Source of the DNA: Galerina marginata
Taxonomy: Eukaryota; Basidiomycota; Agaricomycetes; Agaricales; Galerinaceae
Reading direction: 5' to 3'
Length of the DNA: 64,000 bases
Assembly: GCA_023014335.1 (NCBI GenBank)
Contig: JAECYW010000006.1
Coordinates: forward strand, 1,240,001-1,304,000
The notes under the pieces were generated by a model that was not told the DNA's origin, did not search any database, and was given only the letters and a program-made list of their open reading frames with translations. Made by a program: the position numbers and the translations under genes. Positions 36,790 to 50,490 of the stretch are shown here, in pieces; the first letter of the stretch is position 1; each line of letters begins with the position of its first letter.

Positions 36790-38585
36790 ATGTCGAAATC
36801 CAGGTCTCCTTCTCCCACTCATAATCAGTCCGCCACTAATACTGCTGCTCCATCTCCTCACTCGACGACTTCACGACCACGCACACTAGAACGGTATCCC
36901 TTCGAACGACCCCCTGCTGCTGCTACTTCGCGTGAATACAGACAGCCTTTGACCGTACGCCTCTCTCCGCTCCCTTTGGAACCCCAGGTAGCCGAGTCCA
37001 GCTCCCGCCGCCGTCTCCGATCCGCCGAACCTTCAACAGAAGAGCCCATGGCAAAACGCTTTCGCAGAGAGTCGCCTGAAACACGAGGCAGACCAGATAA
37101 TCACTCCAGTCCTTCGTCGGACTCGGACATGGCCGACACTGAGCTCGACGTTGGGAAGCACAGACCCTCGCAGCTCGCGCCCAGCTCTGCTCCACCCAAG
37201 AAAAAGCGAACCCGTACCCTAACGACGCCTCACCAGTCGGCGGTGCTGCATGCTTTGCTTGCCCAGGTATGAATCCATCATACTCCTTTCATCTCCAAAT
37301 TATTGACGTCACACGCGCCGGCGATGTAGTCTCGCTTTCCGACAACGGCAATGAGGGAGGAGGTCGGCCGCTCAATTGGTCTGAGTGCCCGGAAGGTGCA
37401 GGTATGTGCGACGAGCTCGTGGAATTAATGCGCGATACTAACCGACATCTGTCAGATCTGGTTCCAGGTGAGAAAAATACACTCTTTTCCAACGAATTAA
37501 TCCCTAATGTTACGTGCGAATACTGTAGAACCAAAGGCAGAAGGCAAGACGACCACGCAGTCAGAGCGACACACCGTCTGCACGGCCTCCTCAATATGGC
37601 CCATTTCCAAGTGCTGCGGAATCGGTGTCGGTGAGCAACTTCTCTTAATGAATGGACACTTCGTGTTCGGATTTAATTGTGGTTTAATTAGCACGGTGGT
37701 CGCGGATTCGACGAACACGGAATTGATCATATGTCCTATGTTGGGCAACCTTCCCCAGACGACATACCGGTGAGGTTACTCGGCCCTGGTATGCCAGGCG
37801 CTCCGGTGTATCCCGCTCAGAGCTACCGGCAAGTACGCCCACCACCAATATCAGCGCCGCCCACAGACTCGCGGTTTCAAACTGGATTTGGTTTCCAGCG
37901 GCTACCCAGCCCCCAGCCCTATAGCTCGCCTCGCATGTACCCTCTTCCCGGAGTAAGACCTGCTACGTCCCAGCCGAGCAACTGGCGTGAACGAGATCCA
38001 TCTCGGACTCTGCCCCCGCTCGTGGCGACGAGACCATCGAGTTCAACATACGGCACGCAGCGAATGCACTCGTCGGGGGCTCCTCCGTATGCGCTATCGC
38101 GGGCAGCTCCACGGTCTATTTCTCCCGAGCCTCGGTTTGCCCACCAACCGCCAGAGCCAACTCCACGAAACCTTCCGCCTCCTTTCACACTGCAGCCACC
38201 ACCACAGTGGGACGAAGCCTCATACACGCCGCTTCCAAGGCCAACTTCATCAGCATGGTCTCGTCCTGGTTCGCGTTCCACCAGAGGAAGGTCGACCTCT
38301 CCTGTAGCGCTCAGGAGGGAACATATGGGGGGTATAACCGAGAGCAGTGATGCTTATTATCTAGCCGAGCACTCGCACCGTCTTCCGTCGTCTTCTCCAC
38401 GTTCTATGCCACCCACCTCGGCCCCTCCCTCACGCTCAGGCCGTTATGATCCTGTACGTGCGACTTTTGTACCGTTCTCGACGCCTACGGTATCCCCAGC
38501 TTTGTCGCCCGCGCGTACGGGAGGAGGAGGAGGAAAAGACGAACGGACCGATAAGAACTCCTCCCCAATTCACGAGGACCGTTGA
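36790..38585 (+). CDS. Homeodomain transcription factor
   Basis: DNA-binding regulator in the nucleus, of the non-TALE class. Five exons join in frame to 518 residues: 36790-37266, 37330-37401, 37456-37467, 37529-37630, 37692-38585. The homeodomain (about residues 138-198) is assembled from four of them: KKKRTRTLTTPHQSAVLHAL in exon 1, RFPTTAMREEVGRSIGLSAR KVQ in exon 2, the 12-bp micro-exon IWFQ, then NQRQKARR. The recognition-helix signature WFQNxR is complete. The N-terminus is Ser/Pro-rich and the C-terminal 300 residues are Pro/Ser/Arg-rich and disordered, as in other basidiomycete homeodomain regulators of fruiting or dikaryon growth. The start is the first ATG after a pyrimidine-rich leader. 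Which developmental step it controls cannot be told from sequence. Confidence 0.92.
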
Positions 38586-39294
38586 CTAATTTCCTGGAAA
38601 CCTAATGTTATTCTCATATGCTGACCATCCAAACTGTGTTCTTGACCTCACGCTATTAACGAAACAAATCACGCTGCCCAAACAAGATGTCTCGTTCATT
38701 CTTTACCGCCCCGCCTTACGCGAATACGTTCCTTTCAACTTGCCTAAAAAGTTCTCCAATACCCCTGGAACCTACGATCATTATAATTTCTCCCGCCCTC
38801 TATTAAAGCCCCGCTGTTATCGAGAACCCCATTCTGTCTATGTCTGGACCGAATCGACAGCCCTACGACTTCTTTTCGGCATCCTTCCTCTCTTTTGTTT
38901 TGATGTATCTTGATATTCCCTACATATTTTCCCTCTATAATTAACCCGGACCCGCTTTCGATAGTACTTATTGTCATACATATATATCGATCCAGTACTT
39001 ATTTCATATGTCGAATATTATCCCCGTAATAGGAACCCTTTATCTTCTACATTAAAAAGAATTCCGATACGTGCCCAAGAGAAGGCTCAGTTCATATAAA
39101 TCCAAAACAAAAGGACATTAATCTCCCAAGATCTTACGGGACATTTCCTACCCTAATGACTCCGCGATCAGACTCAGGTTTTATGGGTTCTTCGTATATT
39201 TCAATTTCGTGAAAAGAACATACTCGTGAATCATGACGAGACGGTGGGCTTCTTTCTTCTCATACATTTTATCTATGAATATATTATTGACATC
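38586..39294. other. Tail-to-tail spacer, homeodomain gene and RING gene
   Basis: About 700 bp between convergent genes. It starts with AT-rich 3' flanking sequence and I find no further gene, repeat or RNA. Confidence 0.5.
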
Positions 39295-42200
39295 TCAGCT
39301 CCCATGTACAAGCCTTTTCTCTGCAGCAAGTCGAACACGCAGCTGAGCGCGTGCCTTCAATTGAGCTTCTTGTACCCTGGCTTCTTCTGCCACGTAGGAG
39401 GAAGCAGGCTCCGGATCACTGTGCGCCTGTCTCTGATCTTTTAGGCTCGCCGATGAGCGTGTCGAGCTCTCGGAGGCCAATGAGGGACGACCAGGACCAC
39501 CCTCGGAAGACAAATCCACGTGTTTGGAGCCAATTGATGATGACGACGAAGCTGTGCCATATCGTAAAGCATGGGCACCAACATCACGATTTAAATTGGC
39601 GTCTATGTCGGCATGACCCGGAGCGAGAGCTTGATTTTTCTCGAGGGCTAACCGAGCCAGTAGCCTCGTGCGTTTTTCCACCGAGTTTAGAGGACTCGCG
39701 TGGGGAAGTGACAGGGAGTAATTAGCGAGTGTGATCGAAGCGGACTTAGAATGGCTATTTTCCCGAAGCAGGAAATCAGGGACTGACGGGCGTGGCGGAG
39801 TACTTTTGGGGACCGGAACGTCATGAAAAGCAAGTTGCACTTCGTGACTGGCGATGGGGGTATCTGTTTGCTCTTCATACAGACAATGTTCATCGTCGTT
39901 GTCGCCATTCCGATGCAGTCGTAGATTTTTCCTTGCCATGACTGTGCGTTCGTTCGATGGCATCGTGTTTGCTGCGCAACCCTGGCCGCGATCAACATTT
40001 CCTGATGTCAATGATGACGAAGCCGACGCTGCTGGATCAATGATAACGTTGCTGACGATCACGTCTACAGGGCTAGAAATAGCCCTGATCGTGATGGCGG
40101 GCTGTTCATGTCTCTGCGAGGTGTTTATTCCAGGATCCAGGAAACGCCCAGCGGGCAATGAGTCAGGGAGATTAGCGCTAGTAGCACATATTTCACTGCC
40201 ACCAGGAGTAACGGAAGTGACCTGACCGGAAGACGACGACTGAGCGCAGCTGCCGCGGGAGACTCCTTCCCGCGGTCCATCCAAGTTATTATTATGCCTT
40301 GAAACCCCCCGCGAGATGTTCTGAAAACAGTGATTTTCAGAACGGTCATCAAGTACTTCTTCTTGGCTTGCCGGTGACACGATAGGTGCCTGGGCTTTTG
40401 TACATTGGCAGGTGGAGGAATCGTGTGATGTTTGGGAAAAGACAAAAATATCAGATGCGACGGGTCGCGGCAGACATTGAATAGTGCGAACCTTGGAGCA
40501 TTGCTCCCTTCGTAAGGGCAGTGGAACTAGGGACAGCATTCCCCGAAAGGTGAGCCTTTACCGAATCGAGGAGAGATTTATGGCGAGGCGCCCGTTCCAC
40601 CCGCGAACCCAAGGGACGACCAGATATGGGCTGCATACCTGAATCGTCCTGCAGGCGTTTTCGCAGATTTTTTTCCCCCGGAGGTGCGAGGTCAGTTTCT
40701 GATTGTCTAACATTAGCTGTCGTCCCTGCGGGGTTCGGCGTGGTATTGGTAATTTCCATCCCATAAGCTTTCCTCTTTCCTTTCCCACTGAGGTCCTCCG
40801 TGTCGATTGACATATGTCTGTCATTCTTGGTGAATGACGAAGATGTGATGGGCGTCTTACTAGATTCGGCTATCTGGGAATCGGCTTCACATGCGAGGCT
40901 CTCTTTATCCAGTAAAATATTTTCTTGAGACTGTTTGGAACGAGGCTGATGTCCATTATTCAGGAGAATGTCCCTGGTGCGATGATAGGAATTCTCAACT
41001 TCGCCACTGTTTGATCCTTCGGACTCCTGGAATCTTGCCCGATTTCTGGAAGAAAGATATTGCCTTCCAGAAGGGGACCGTGAACCTGACCTCTCCGAGG
41101 ATCTCGACCTTGAACGCGGGCGCCTTCGATGATCTTGAGAGGACGGAACAACTGCATTCGGGGGTGATGGAGGGCGCCATCTCCGGCTTCTGGCAACATC
41201 TGGGGGTGGGGTTACTCCTGGAGGCGTATCATACTATGCGCCGACTCTAAGCATCGTTGGAAGCTATCAACTGTGAAAGGTAACTGACCTGGACAATCGA
41301 ATCGTACACAAATAGATCCCTATACGGCGATCTAACGTAACAATACACCTCTACGACATGCGATGTTTAACACTGAGTTTTAACTTGAAAATGATAGAAG
41401 TTTACCGTGTGCAAAGTGTTCAGCATTAACGTGTCTTCTCCCAGCAGTATAGGGTTCATCCATGTCCAAGAATTCAGAAATTAACTTCACCGCGGATTCA
41501 GAGCGAATATCGATCGCCTTCATCAAGGATAAGATAAGGCTCGTCAGAAACTGGAGACACCGTCCGTTAGCAAGGAATTCGAATGATTGAAGCCCTTTTC
41601 AAACGTTACCTCGACGTCAAGTCCTTCCCAGACTTGGAGTTCCCTTCTCAAAAAGGTGGTGGTCCGCGAGATGAGCTCCTGAGAAGACGAAAACTGTGTT
41701 GGAGTGGGATAAGGTCGATACTTCGTGAAAGAGTTTGATGCGACATGCTGAAGGAAACTTGAGACACGAAGCACTGGCGACAAGGTGCACTCTTACCTTT
41801 GCATATAAATCATGTTGGTATATCCATCGACGTTTTACAATAGACCTTTCCAATTTGTCAAATTCTTCGCTTTCGTTATTCCGCGTGCCCCATTCACGTT
41901 CCCGTCTTCTTCTCCTGGCATTTTGTCGCGTAGTTTGCAACAAGGTAATGCTTTGCGCTGGACGAGAAGGAGGAGGCGATGTACGTAAGGGCGGTAGATA
42001 ATGTTTGCGATAGTCGTACCGCGATCTGATGGAGTGAATAAGATATTCTCCTATGCCCTGGGAGCAAAGTGGACATCGTCGAGATTGTTCTAAATAACTT
42101 CCAGAGTTAGCATTTCTTGCATCCGTTCAATTCAAGTTCTGTTCACCTGTCCACACCAAGAGACACTCGAAACAGAAATCATGCGAGCACTTTGGTATTA

Positions 42201-42402
42201 CGGTGCGATCCACGACCGTATGAAGACAAATGCTGCAATTGTTTTCGTTGTCTTCTGCTCTTACAGCTTCCTCCGTTACTCCTAGGTCTGCAATATCCGT
42301 TTCATTTTCTGCACTTTCCACTGGTTGAGAGTCAGCAATATCAGGTGTAGAGTCTTCGAGCTTTATACGTTTGGCTGGAGGCCGTGGAGATTTGGGACTC
42401 AT
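39295..42402 (-). CDS. RING-finger E3 ubiquitin ligase, Topors-like
   Basis: Begins at the ATG at 42402 (MSPKSPRPPAKRIKLEDS, a nuclear-localisation-like basic patch), followed by an acidic stretch and a C3HC4 RING: CSICL, then PKCSHDFCFECLLVW, with the last pair CPLC in the next exon after an intron at about 42145-42090. Downstream exons read RQNARRRRREREWGTRN, a helical region (FTKYRPYPTPTQFSSSQELI), FLDMDEPYTAGRRHVNAEHF and YLRSPYRDLFVYDSIVQYD. This order, an N-terminal RING followed by a helical block with the AEHF motif, matches Topors/ICP0-binding-type ligases. The rest (about 41200-39295) is Ser/Arg- and polar-rich and of low complexity. Substrates are unknown. Exon borders in the middle were read by eye; the long C-terminal tail is assigned because frames continue without a new start. 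Confidence 0.78.
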
Positions 42403-42630
42403 AGACCCTCCTGGTGGTGGAATAAGAGAAACCTTGTGCAGTGATTGCAGCTGGCTGCTGTGTGGACTTTACGCTTTGTAAGCAAGTGATTCTTAGTAAT
42501 TTCTGCTTGGAAAGTAATCGTATACAATGCAAAAGAGGTATCGTATTATGAACTACAAAGAGCAAGTGGGCAGATAAGGAATGATCATGATGACGGTGAT
42601 GATGAGAGCTTGAATAATGTACAGATGTAT

Positions 42631-45600
42631 CTAGCGGAAAATAAAAAAGCGTCCGAACCAAGTCCGAAAAATAATGCCTACGTCCTTGAATCCCAGTAGA
42701 TAGTTTATGTAAGTAAAGAAAATCAGAAACTTTTGTTACCTCTCTCCTCCTCTGCAACCTCCATCATTAGATCTAGACAAGAGACAGTGAGTATTACTCT
42801 GGTCATTAGTGAATGATGCAATTGATCTCACCTCCCCACACTGAAGTCTGCATGGCGGTTACAACATCTTGTGGGTCGTCATCGAACAGAGACGTCCGTC
42901 TGACAGATGAATGGCATGGTCAGTTAAGTTCGCAAATTTTCGTAAGGACCCAAACATACGGTGACCGGGACGTATCAGCCGAAAATGTGCTGTAATCACT
43001 AACGCGGCGACTACTGCGTTGCAATCGTGGGCCAGAGGATGCATCCATCGCCAACGAGTAATCAGAGTGACTGAACCTGATGTCGACCGGTGTAGGGCTT
43101 CCTGGAGACGAGTGTTCGTAACCAGCACTAGATATGTCGCGTGAGGACATCGGAGGAGTTCCGGGCATGCTCTCCATGCTCTCCACGACAATGGAAGGAA
43201 TTTCTATAAAGAATCTCACAAGTTAATAGTGGCTTGACAAGAGATACATCTTGTGACCTACCCTTGTCAAACTTCTCAGCCCTCTTTTTCTCCAGATGCG
43301 CCAAGAACCGTCGCCGATATGAAATCGTCTTCAGCAATGAGCGGACGCGATCCAAATTTACGAGATCTGTCACGAGCTTGTTGGTTTCAGTCCTAACCAC
43401 TAGGTCTTGCAACCTGCACCGCCAACATATTCAGCAAGAATCGACAACAAAGAGGAAAGAACGCACACTAAAGCCTCTGCATCCAAAATCAATTTGTGGT
43501 GGGCCAGAAGGGTCAGCATATCTGTAAATGAAATCCCAAGCCCAGCTTCGTGCGATATACTAGCTTCGTGATAGAGCCGACTATAGACAGCTTTCCGCTT
43601 CCGCACATCGGCGTAATCGATCTGGTCCACAATTGTCTGTAGCTTGCCAAGGTCAAGACCATCCACGGCACGAGAGTGCCAGGCTTGCTTATCCAAAGGA
43701 TCTTTGCAAACGCTAAGGATATTCCGGAAGTTGTACTCTGTGGGATAGATGCGAACTTCAAAGACACCACTAAGTTTCTATACCGGAAAAGTAAATTAAC
43801 TGCGTGGCTAAACGACAAGTAGATACTTACATAGAAGAATGCACCAAAGCGCTGGCGTTCCAGATATCCAGTTTTCTGATTCGAGAATTCACCCCAAATT
43901 TTCTTGAATGATCGCATTTGCTCTCTGGAGATCGACTTCGAACCACTACCGGAAGCTTGGAAGACATAGGAGAAGTTTTCCACAACCACACCTATTTTAC
44001 TGATCAGCCTGAAGAACGTCTACTTTCGAGGTTGTGCTTACCTGTGAACATATTCACGAAAATATACTACGAGGTGTGAGCTTTGACAGAATGGTATACT
44101 CAAACCAAGAAACTTACCATGCTCAGAAGATTCCAGGCGATAAATAGGCCAAAGGTCCAGGATGTGCTGCCACAGTCAGAATCTGTGTCGTTGAGCACAG
44201 AAGTAGTGCATCGAGGATACGTCAGATCACTATGACACATGTTAATATCAAGGGTTTCCAGTGGCGATCGTTGACTCTTACTAGTCATGCATGTATTGGT
44301 TCCACCCCTCGCTGAAGCAGAAGCATGAGCACCAAGAACAAAGCGATACAACTGGACAACTAACCCAGTGCTTTGGAAGGCCAACATGACCAGGGCGGAC
44401 CCGAACGATGAATAATTGGTTGTACGAGTCTCAGCTCCGCCCCACTTTGTCAAACCAAATACCTCCATGAACAGGATGGCGAAGAAAATAAATAAGATAA
44501 GCCAGAGACCAAGCAAGCTGAGGATGACGGGCAAGCTTGAGCTAAATAGAGGACGAACCACAATCAGTATGGGTTTCATCGTTGAACAGAGGTCAAGAAC
44601 TCACACAGCGGTCTTGAATAGCATGTTCAAGCTGTTCGTTCGCTGGACTAACTTGAAGGCGATGCTGACGAGGAACAACTTCTGGAGTTGCTGGGTAACA
44701 AATCCACTATCGCCAAAACGGACAATTAGTGTGGTAATGAAGCTTCCTGTAGCCACTACAATGTCGAAAAGGTTCCATCCGTTTGACCGGAAGCTCCTCC
44801 AGCCGAGGCCATACCAGCGAACGAAGACATCGATGAGGTAGATGGTCATGAGCCCCAGAAAGAAGTCGGCTTCGGGGCAAGGTGAGTTAAAAACTATAGA
44901 AGAAGTCCTGGATGCTTACTACGGAAGGTATCGGCCAGGTTAGAAGTTGAGAACGATTGGGTCCTGTCGAAGGCATCAACGAAGAGGTCAAGTAGAGAAA
45001 GAGACAAGGTCGACATACATCAGTGCCAAAATATGCAAAACAAACAGCAAAGTTGTGGCCCTCGACCACCAGCCATGCTTGTGAACAGCCCGATCAAAGC
45101 ACCATTTCCTTAAGACTCCAGTTGGTCGAACCTTTGGGAGCTTGGATGGTTTCTGTCTCTTGAAAAGCTTCTGCAAATCGATCCACTCGCGTTGAGCCTG
45201 CGTCAAGAGAGCTGTCCCTGTTTTAGACCTGAAGTTCCCAATAATGATACTACGCAAAACTGTCAGTTGGATCCATAGATCGAGATCGAGTAACGCATAC
45301 CTGACGAAGAGTGTCAAGATGACAACACCGCCCAAGAGATTGTAAATGACGAAGAAAATAGCATTTCCTTGGGAAGCGTTGGTCTGGGGCTGTTCTCCTG
45401 GTCCAGTGATGCTGGTCGCAACACCCATGACATCGATCCATCCTTCCAAGGACACGATCTCAAAAAGAATGAGAAGCGAAGCACGAAAAGAGTCGAAAGA
45501 GAATGTGGTAGAAGGCGAGGGATTATCCCAAGCACGAGGAACCGGGAATCCAAAGGCATTGTCATATATTGTATTGACATATTCGCCAACACAATCAGAA

Positions 45601-48600
45601 ATTCCATTTGCGTTGCTGTCATTGCACGAGTTCATTCGTCCATTGAATATATTGAGACCCCAGACAGCGTAAGGAATCATGTAAAGGATGGCAAGAATAG
45701 CGGCATCCAAGATCCGAAGGGCGCCTGAGATAATGAGAGTCTGGAACGTGTTGCGCATTTTATCAATGAGGGTGATAAGCCTGAGAGCCCGGAGAGCCTT
45801 TAGAGACCGGGTAAATCGACTAAGTCCACCGATAAAAACCAAACCTGTGGTGACATTGATGATAATGCCGATCATGATGATGAAGTCCAAGCAGTTCCAG
45901 ATACTTCGAAGGTAGCCGTTGGGCGTGAAGATGAATCCATCGGCGATAATCTTGATCATGAATTCGACGAAGAGAGCAAAACCAAAAGCCGCTTCGGCAA
46001 TTTCGAACCATGCTCCACGAGTAAGGCCGAATTGTTGAAAGTAGTGGCGACGGTAGGCAGGGGTGGCAATAGCCTCGACGACAATACCCCCAATGATCGT
46101 CAAGAGGAGGATAAGTTGGAAAATCGGGTGGGCGATAGGCGACGGAGGAGTGCCAAATATACGGTCTCCTCGGGCAGGCTGGACAACCTTCTGAAATAAT
46201 TTGCGCAGCCAGTTCTTCTGCCCGATGACCCAGAAAACCTTGTCGTAAGATGGATGCTCCCTAATAAAATCCGCCTTCTGGGCAATTCTTTCATGATATT
46301 CGTCATTAGCAGTTTCTGCCAGGCCGGCGTCAGGGTTCACAGAAGCCAAGAGTTCGCTATAAAACATATAATGAATATTCAGAGCAATCAAGGCAAGCAA
46401 TGGACCTACAGATGGCGTTCCATTTCCTCATCAAAGGGATCGGAAGGGTCATCACTCGCCTCCTTTCCGTTATGGCGAAATGTCGACAACGATATATCAT
46501 TGGTCTTAACCTCGCCAGCAAAAAGTTGTTGGAGGGCAGTTAAGGACTTGGAAGAGTAATGTTGAGGCTTCATGAACCGATGTTTCCGAACTGACTTCTT
46601 CTGCAAAAGATATCAAGATAAGTCGGAATAGAAAAAAAGGCATCACTTACAACTGGAACAGGCAAGGACCGTGAGTCGGCTCGCGACAACGAATAATCTT
46701 GTACCAACGTCTTCTGCATCGGCAAAATCAGGTTTGACGGCAGATTCGACACCTTCGCCGTCTCAGGATTCGCCTTAACCCAACGATAAGGGTTCAGACG
46801 CCGAAGCCAGGTAACGGACCCATGCCGTGCTTTACGTTGACTATAATAGTCCGATGCCTGTTTGCTCTTCTTCTGTTCCTCCGCGACCTCGAAGTTTTCA
46901 TTAATAACGGCAATAAACATCTGAAGCACGATGACTAACAACGAGATTTAAAAATCAGTCAGTGACGTTACAGACGCGAAAGCCAAAAAAAAGCTTACAA
47001 TTCGCGAACAACATCCACGCCGAGATGAAAATGAGCGCAAGAATAGTTTGTCCGAGTGGGAGTTCAGCTATTGCTGCACCGTAAAGAACGCTGGTCCAAT
47101 TCTCTGACGAGAACACCTGATACATGGCCAAAAAAGAGTTGAAGATCTCTCCAAAGTTCATGGTAGTATTATTCCCAAAATCCCCGCGCAGAAACTGGGC
47201 AGCTACCAGAGCAGCGATGAAGTTGATGATGACAAGGAACAGGGCCATGTTAGCCAGACCATACATGTTTCCAAAGACAGCCAACTATCAAGAAAATCAG
47301 CACCAGGTTCGACGAAGACTTGAAATGCTATACCAAAAGAGGCTTCATACGCGGAACGACCAAGATCACGCGATAGAACCGTGCCAACTGGAAAATCGTG
47401 AACCAGGGGTAAAGAGCCGAACGTCGTATGACTGGAACCTGGATAATTGTTGACCCGATAGCCAAAATCATGTCGAGCCAATTATTCCCATGCTGAAAAA
47501 AAGACCTCCAATCCGGCAGCGTCGCGAGGATCCTCAAGCAGATCTCAAAGTCGAAAGCAATCGTGATGGCAATTTCTCCATAAAACATTACGAGCTCATG
47601 GGTAGGAGAGACGTCGACTGTTCGGGTGGCTTGCAGAGCCAACGAGGTAAGAGCTAGAATGATCCAGCACCACTTCGTATAGGCGTAAATCGATTTGGCA
47701 GGGTTGGAGCGTGTGGCTGCCTTTCGACCGTCGACAATTGCCCATCCATCGTCATGACTTTTGTCGACGGCTACCAATCTGCACAGACGGAATGAATTGA
47801 GGATAATCCTGAAGAAGGGAGCCATATAGACTTACGGTGCTGCTCCGAAGGCACTCTTCTGTGTCTCAGACCTGATAGCCGAGAACGTGTTGGTGATGAC
47901 AGCGACGAACAAGTTGATGAGCCAAAAGTTGAGGACGATGACCGCGATAATGAAGAAGAAACACGAGATGAAAAATTCTGAATCGATCATCGAGTACATC
48001 AATGGAGCCCACTGGAAGAACAAGACTCGGTTCAGCTTTATAATAAGACGAAACAATATCAGCTATGAACGCACCCCGTTCGCAGTAGCCACGATGACGA
48101 CTTGAAGTACTGCATAATAGATCGCATCGAAACTCTCAATATTGCTCTGAGGATTCGAGATTTCCTAAATGACCACAAGTAAATCACCAAATTACCTCTG
48201 ATCCACAACACAAATACATACCCTGCACTCCTGTCCGAGTGGACATATATAGCCCTTCGCCACAGGCGCCGTTAGGTTGTTAAGCTGCACATACGGGACA
48301 GCGCGCAAGGTATCGGGGTCGATATACCCGCCACAGAATTGTCCATCCCGAAGATGAGGCGTCTCACCGAGGGTCGGAGTGATAATACACGATCTTCGCA
48401 GAGAGCCTTTGAAGGATTGGACACCGATGATACTAAAAGGATGGATTAGATCGAGCATGTGAAATAAAAATATGGTTACGCACGAAAATAGAACCATGGC
48501 GAAGATCACAAAATAAGCCACGCTGGTAAGCAACGGTCGGGCGGTTTTCAAGGAATGCATAATGGTCTGCAATTCAATGTTAGTAAAACTCAATATAAGG

Positions 48601-50490
48601 ACCAAAGCGCATGGCTTACTGTTGTACCAGAGGTTATCGTCAACAGCCTTGCCGTCCTGATAACACTCATCGCCCTGAACACCCCAATATGATATTTCCC
48701 TCTCTCATTTCCCGATAGAGCTAACGCGAACATTATCCAAAAACTAACAATCGCGATGAAGTCGATTCTACTCCAGCTCTGCCGCAAATAAGGGACATTC
48801 CGATGTGTCTTGTCGTGGAGGTGGCCGATGCTCAGTCGGAAAGGTAGCGCGATAGAGTCCGGATGGGCATCCGAGCGCATAGCCATAGACAGCATCGTTG
48901 GTGTCGGAGGGTCTCGGACAGTGGAATGCAGTTGCCGTGCAGTGTTGACGATACGAGATGTTAGCCCATCTTCGCGGTAGATATGTGCAGTGGGGTACTG
49001 TTGGCCAATAGGTATGGATGCGGGCATGCCAGTGGCGGTCATGGGATAGGATGAGACCGGTGGTCGTTGGCTGAGTGCGAAAGGTCGCATGATTTTTCTT
49101 TGGAAATGGCGCAGACGTTGTGTGACGGAGTGGCCGCGTGTAAGCGTAGTTTGTCGTGCCATGCCTGGGACAGGCCCAGGGGTTGGGGTATATGGTTCCG
49201 ATTGAATTGAAGTTGGTGAAGAAAAGAGGGTGAATATCGACACTTCTGGGTCGAACAGAAAACCAGTGACACATATGCGAGCAAAAGCTTCTAACCTGTA
49301 AAATTGTCAGATACCTTTCAGAGGAGAAAAGGAGAAGACACGAACGTAAATACAATAAATAATACAAAGAGAACATAGTCTTCCCATGAATGAAAGTAGC
49401 CTTTTACAAGAGGTGGCAAGGTTGGGCCATTGGCGGTCGGCAGTGTTAAGTTCGGAAAGGCTTGCACGGTTAATACAACGGCATTTAGCATAATTAATAT
49501 TAGAATGAGAGGTTCTGTCAGGCTGTGATGATGCGTTAGAACCACTGATGTGAAGTAATAAAAACCAACTCACGGATGGACGAGGAAATTGAACAGAGCC
49601 AGCCGGACTTTGCTATCTGGACCCAAGAAACCCAAAGTACGTCCACGAATGGGCAAAACCTTCTTGAGGTCGGGTTCAGGAGGGCCGTCATCGTCCTCGT
49701 CATCGTCCACACCGGCTGACTTTTTAGTCTTTTCATCGCCATCCCCCAACCGCAGCTGACCCTCCAACCCAGTATTCGCCAAATTAACGACCCGCAACGA
49801 CATCCGCCGCAAGTTCTTCTTCACTGATTTATATGCCGTCTCCGTCTTCTTCAGTGGAGACGGCGTCGCGCTATACCGCAGCGTCCGCCTTTTCGACCTC
49901 GGTGTCGACCCGCCCTCATTTTCCGGGTCTCCAGAGCTGAACTCCTCCGAACCGCCACCCGCATGCGACATGTTGGCAGTTAAGTGCGCCTCGTCGTCCT
50001 CCCGGTGCCCGTCCTCCATCTCATGTTCAAAGTGCCCCCGTTGCATGATGAGCGAAGTCGTCGACGGGCCAGCCAGCGAATTCGTGGACGAATCGTCCGT
50101 GTACGTCTCTGAAACCATGCGGGGTGCATACTGACGTGTCGAATCGATTGCATATGGGTGGTTCCGCGACCGCTCGCTGTTGGGTACGTAAAATGGGTCC
50201 TGCGCCATTACCGGTGTCGTGTTCGTCGTCGCAAACCTCCGTGGCGACGGTGGTGCGTCGTGGTCGAGGTGGATTGGGTCTGGACTCTCGCTGTCAGCTC
50301 TGCCTGCGTTCCGCAGCCTATTTCCCCAACTCCTGCGCCTTGCGAGTGTCGAGTCTGATGCTTCTAGAGCCGGAGAGGGCGGTCGAGAGAAACCAACCGG
50401 GGTTCCCGTGAAATCGACAGCAGAGGAAGCAGAGTTAGGTGTCCCTCTGGAAGGCGATGTGTGATGGAGGTATTTATCGTGATTTTCCAT
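42631..50490 (-). CDS. CCH1: Voltage-gated calcium channel alpha subunit Cch1
   Basis: Plasma-membrane high-affinity calcium channel, partner of Mid1 (not in the window). The ATG at 50490 starts a 300-residue Ser/Pro-rich cytoplasmic N-terminus. Four six-helix repeats follow right to left: I about 49.6-47.9 kb, II about 47.8-46.9 kb, III about 46.4-45.0 kb, IV about 44.9-44.1 kb. Charged S4 helices are visible ([17 protein letters not shown] in repeat III). Pore residues are TANGW (I), SSENW (II), SLEGW (III) and GEGWN (IV, restored across an intron), so the filter is Asn-Glu-Glu-Glu. The C-terminus carries an EF-hand-like segment ([18 protein letters not shown]) and a Ser-rich tail. The 3' end is unsure: reading on gives a stop at 42806, while two further introns would extend it to the TAG at 42631-42633. 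Exons are separated by many short introns and no break is seen. Confidence 0.9.
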
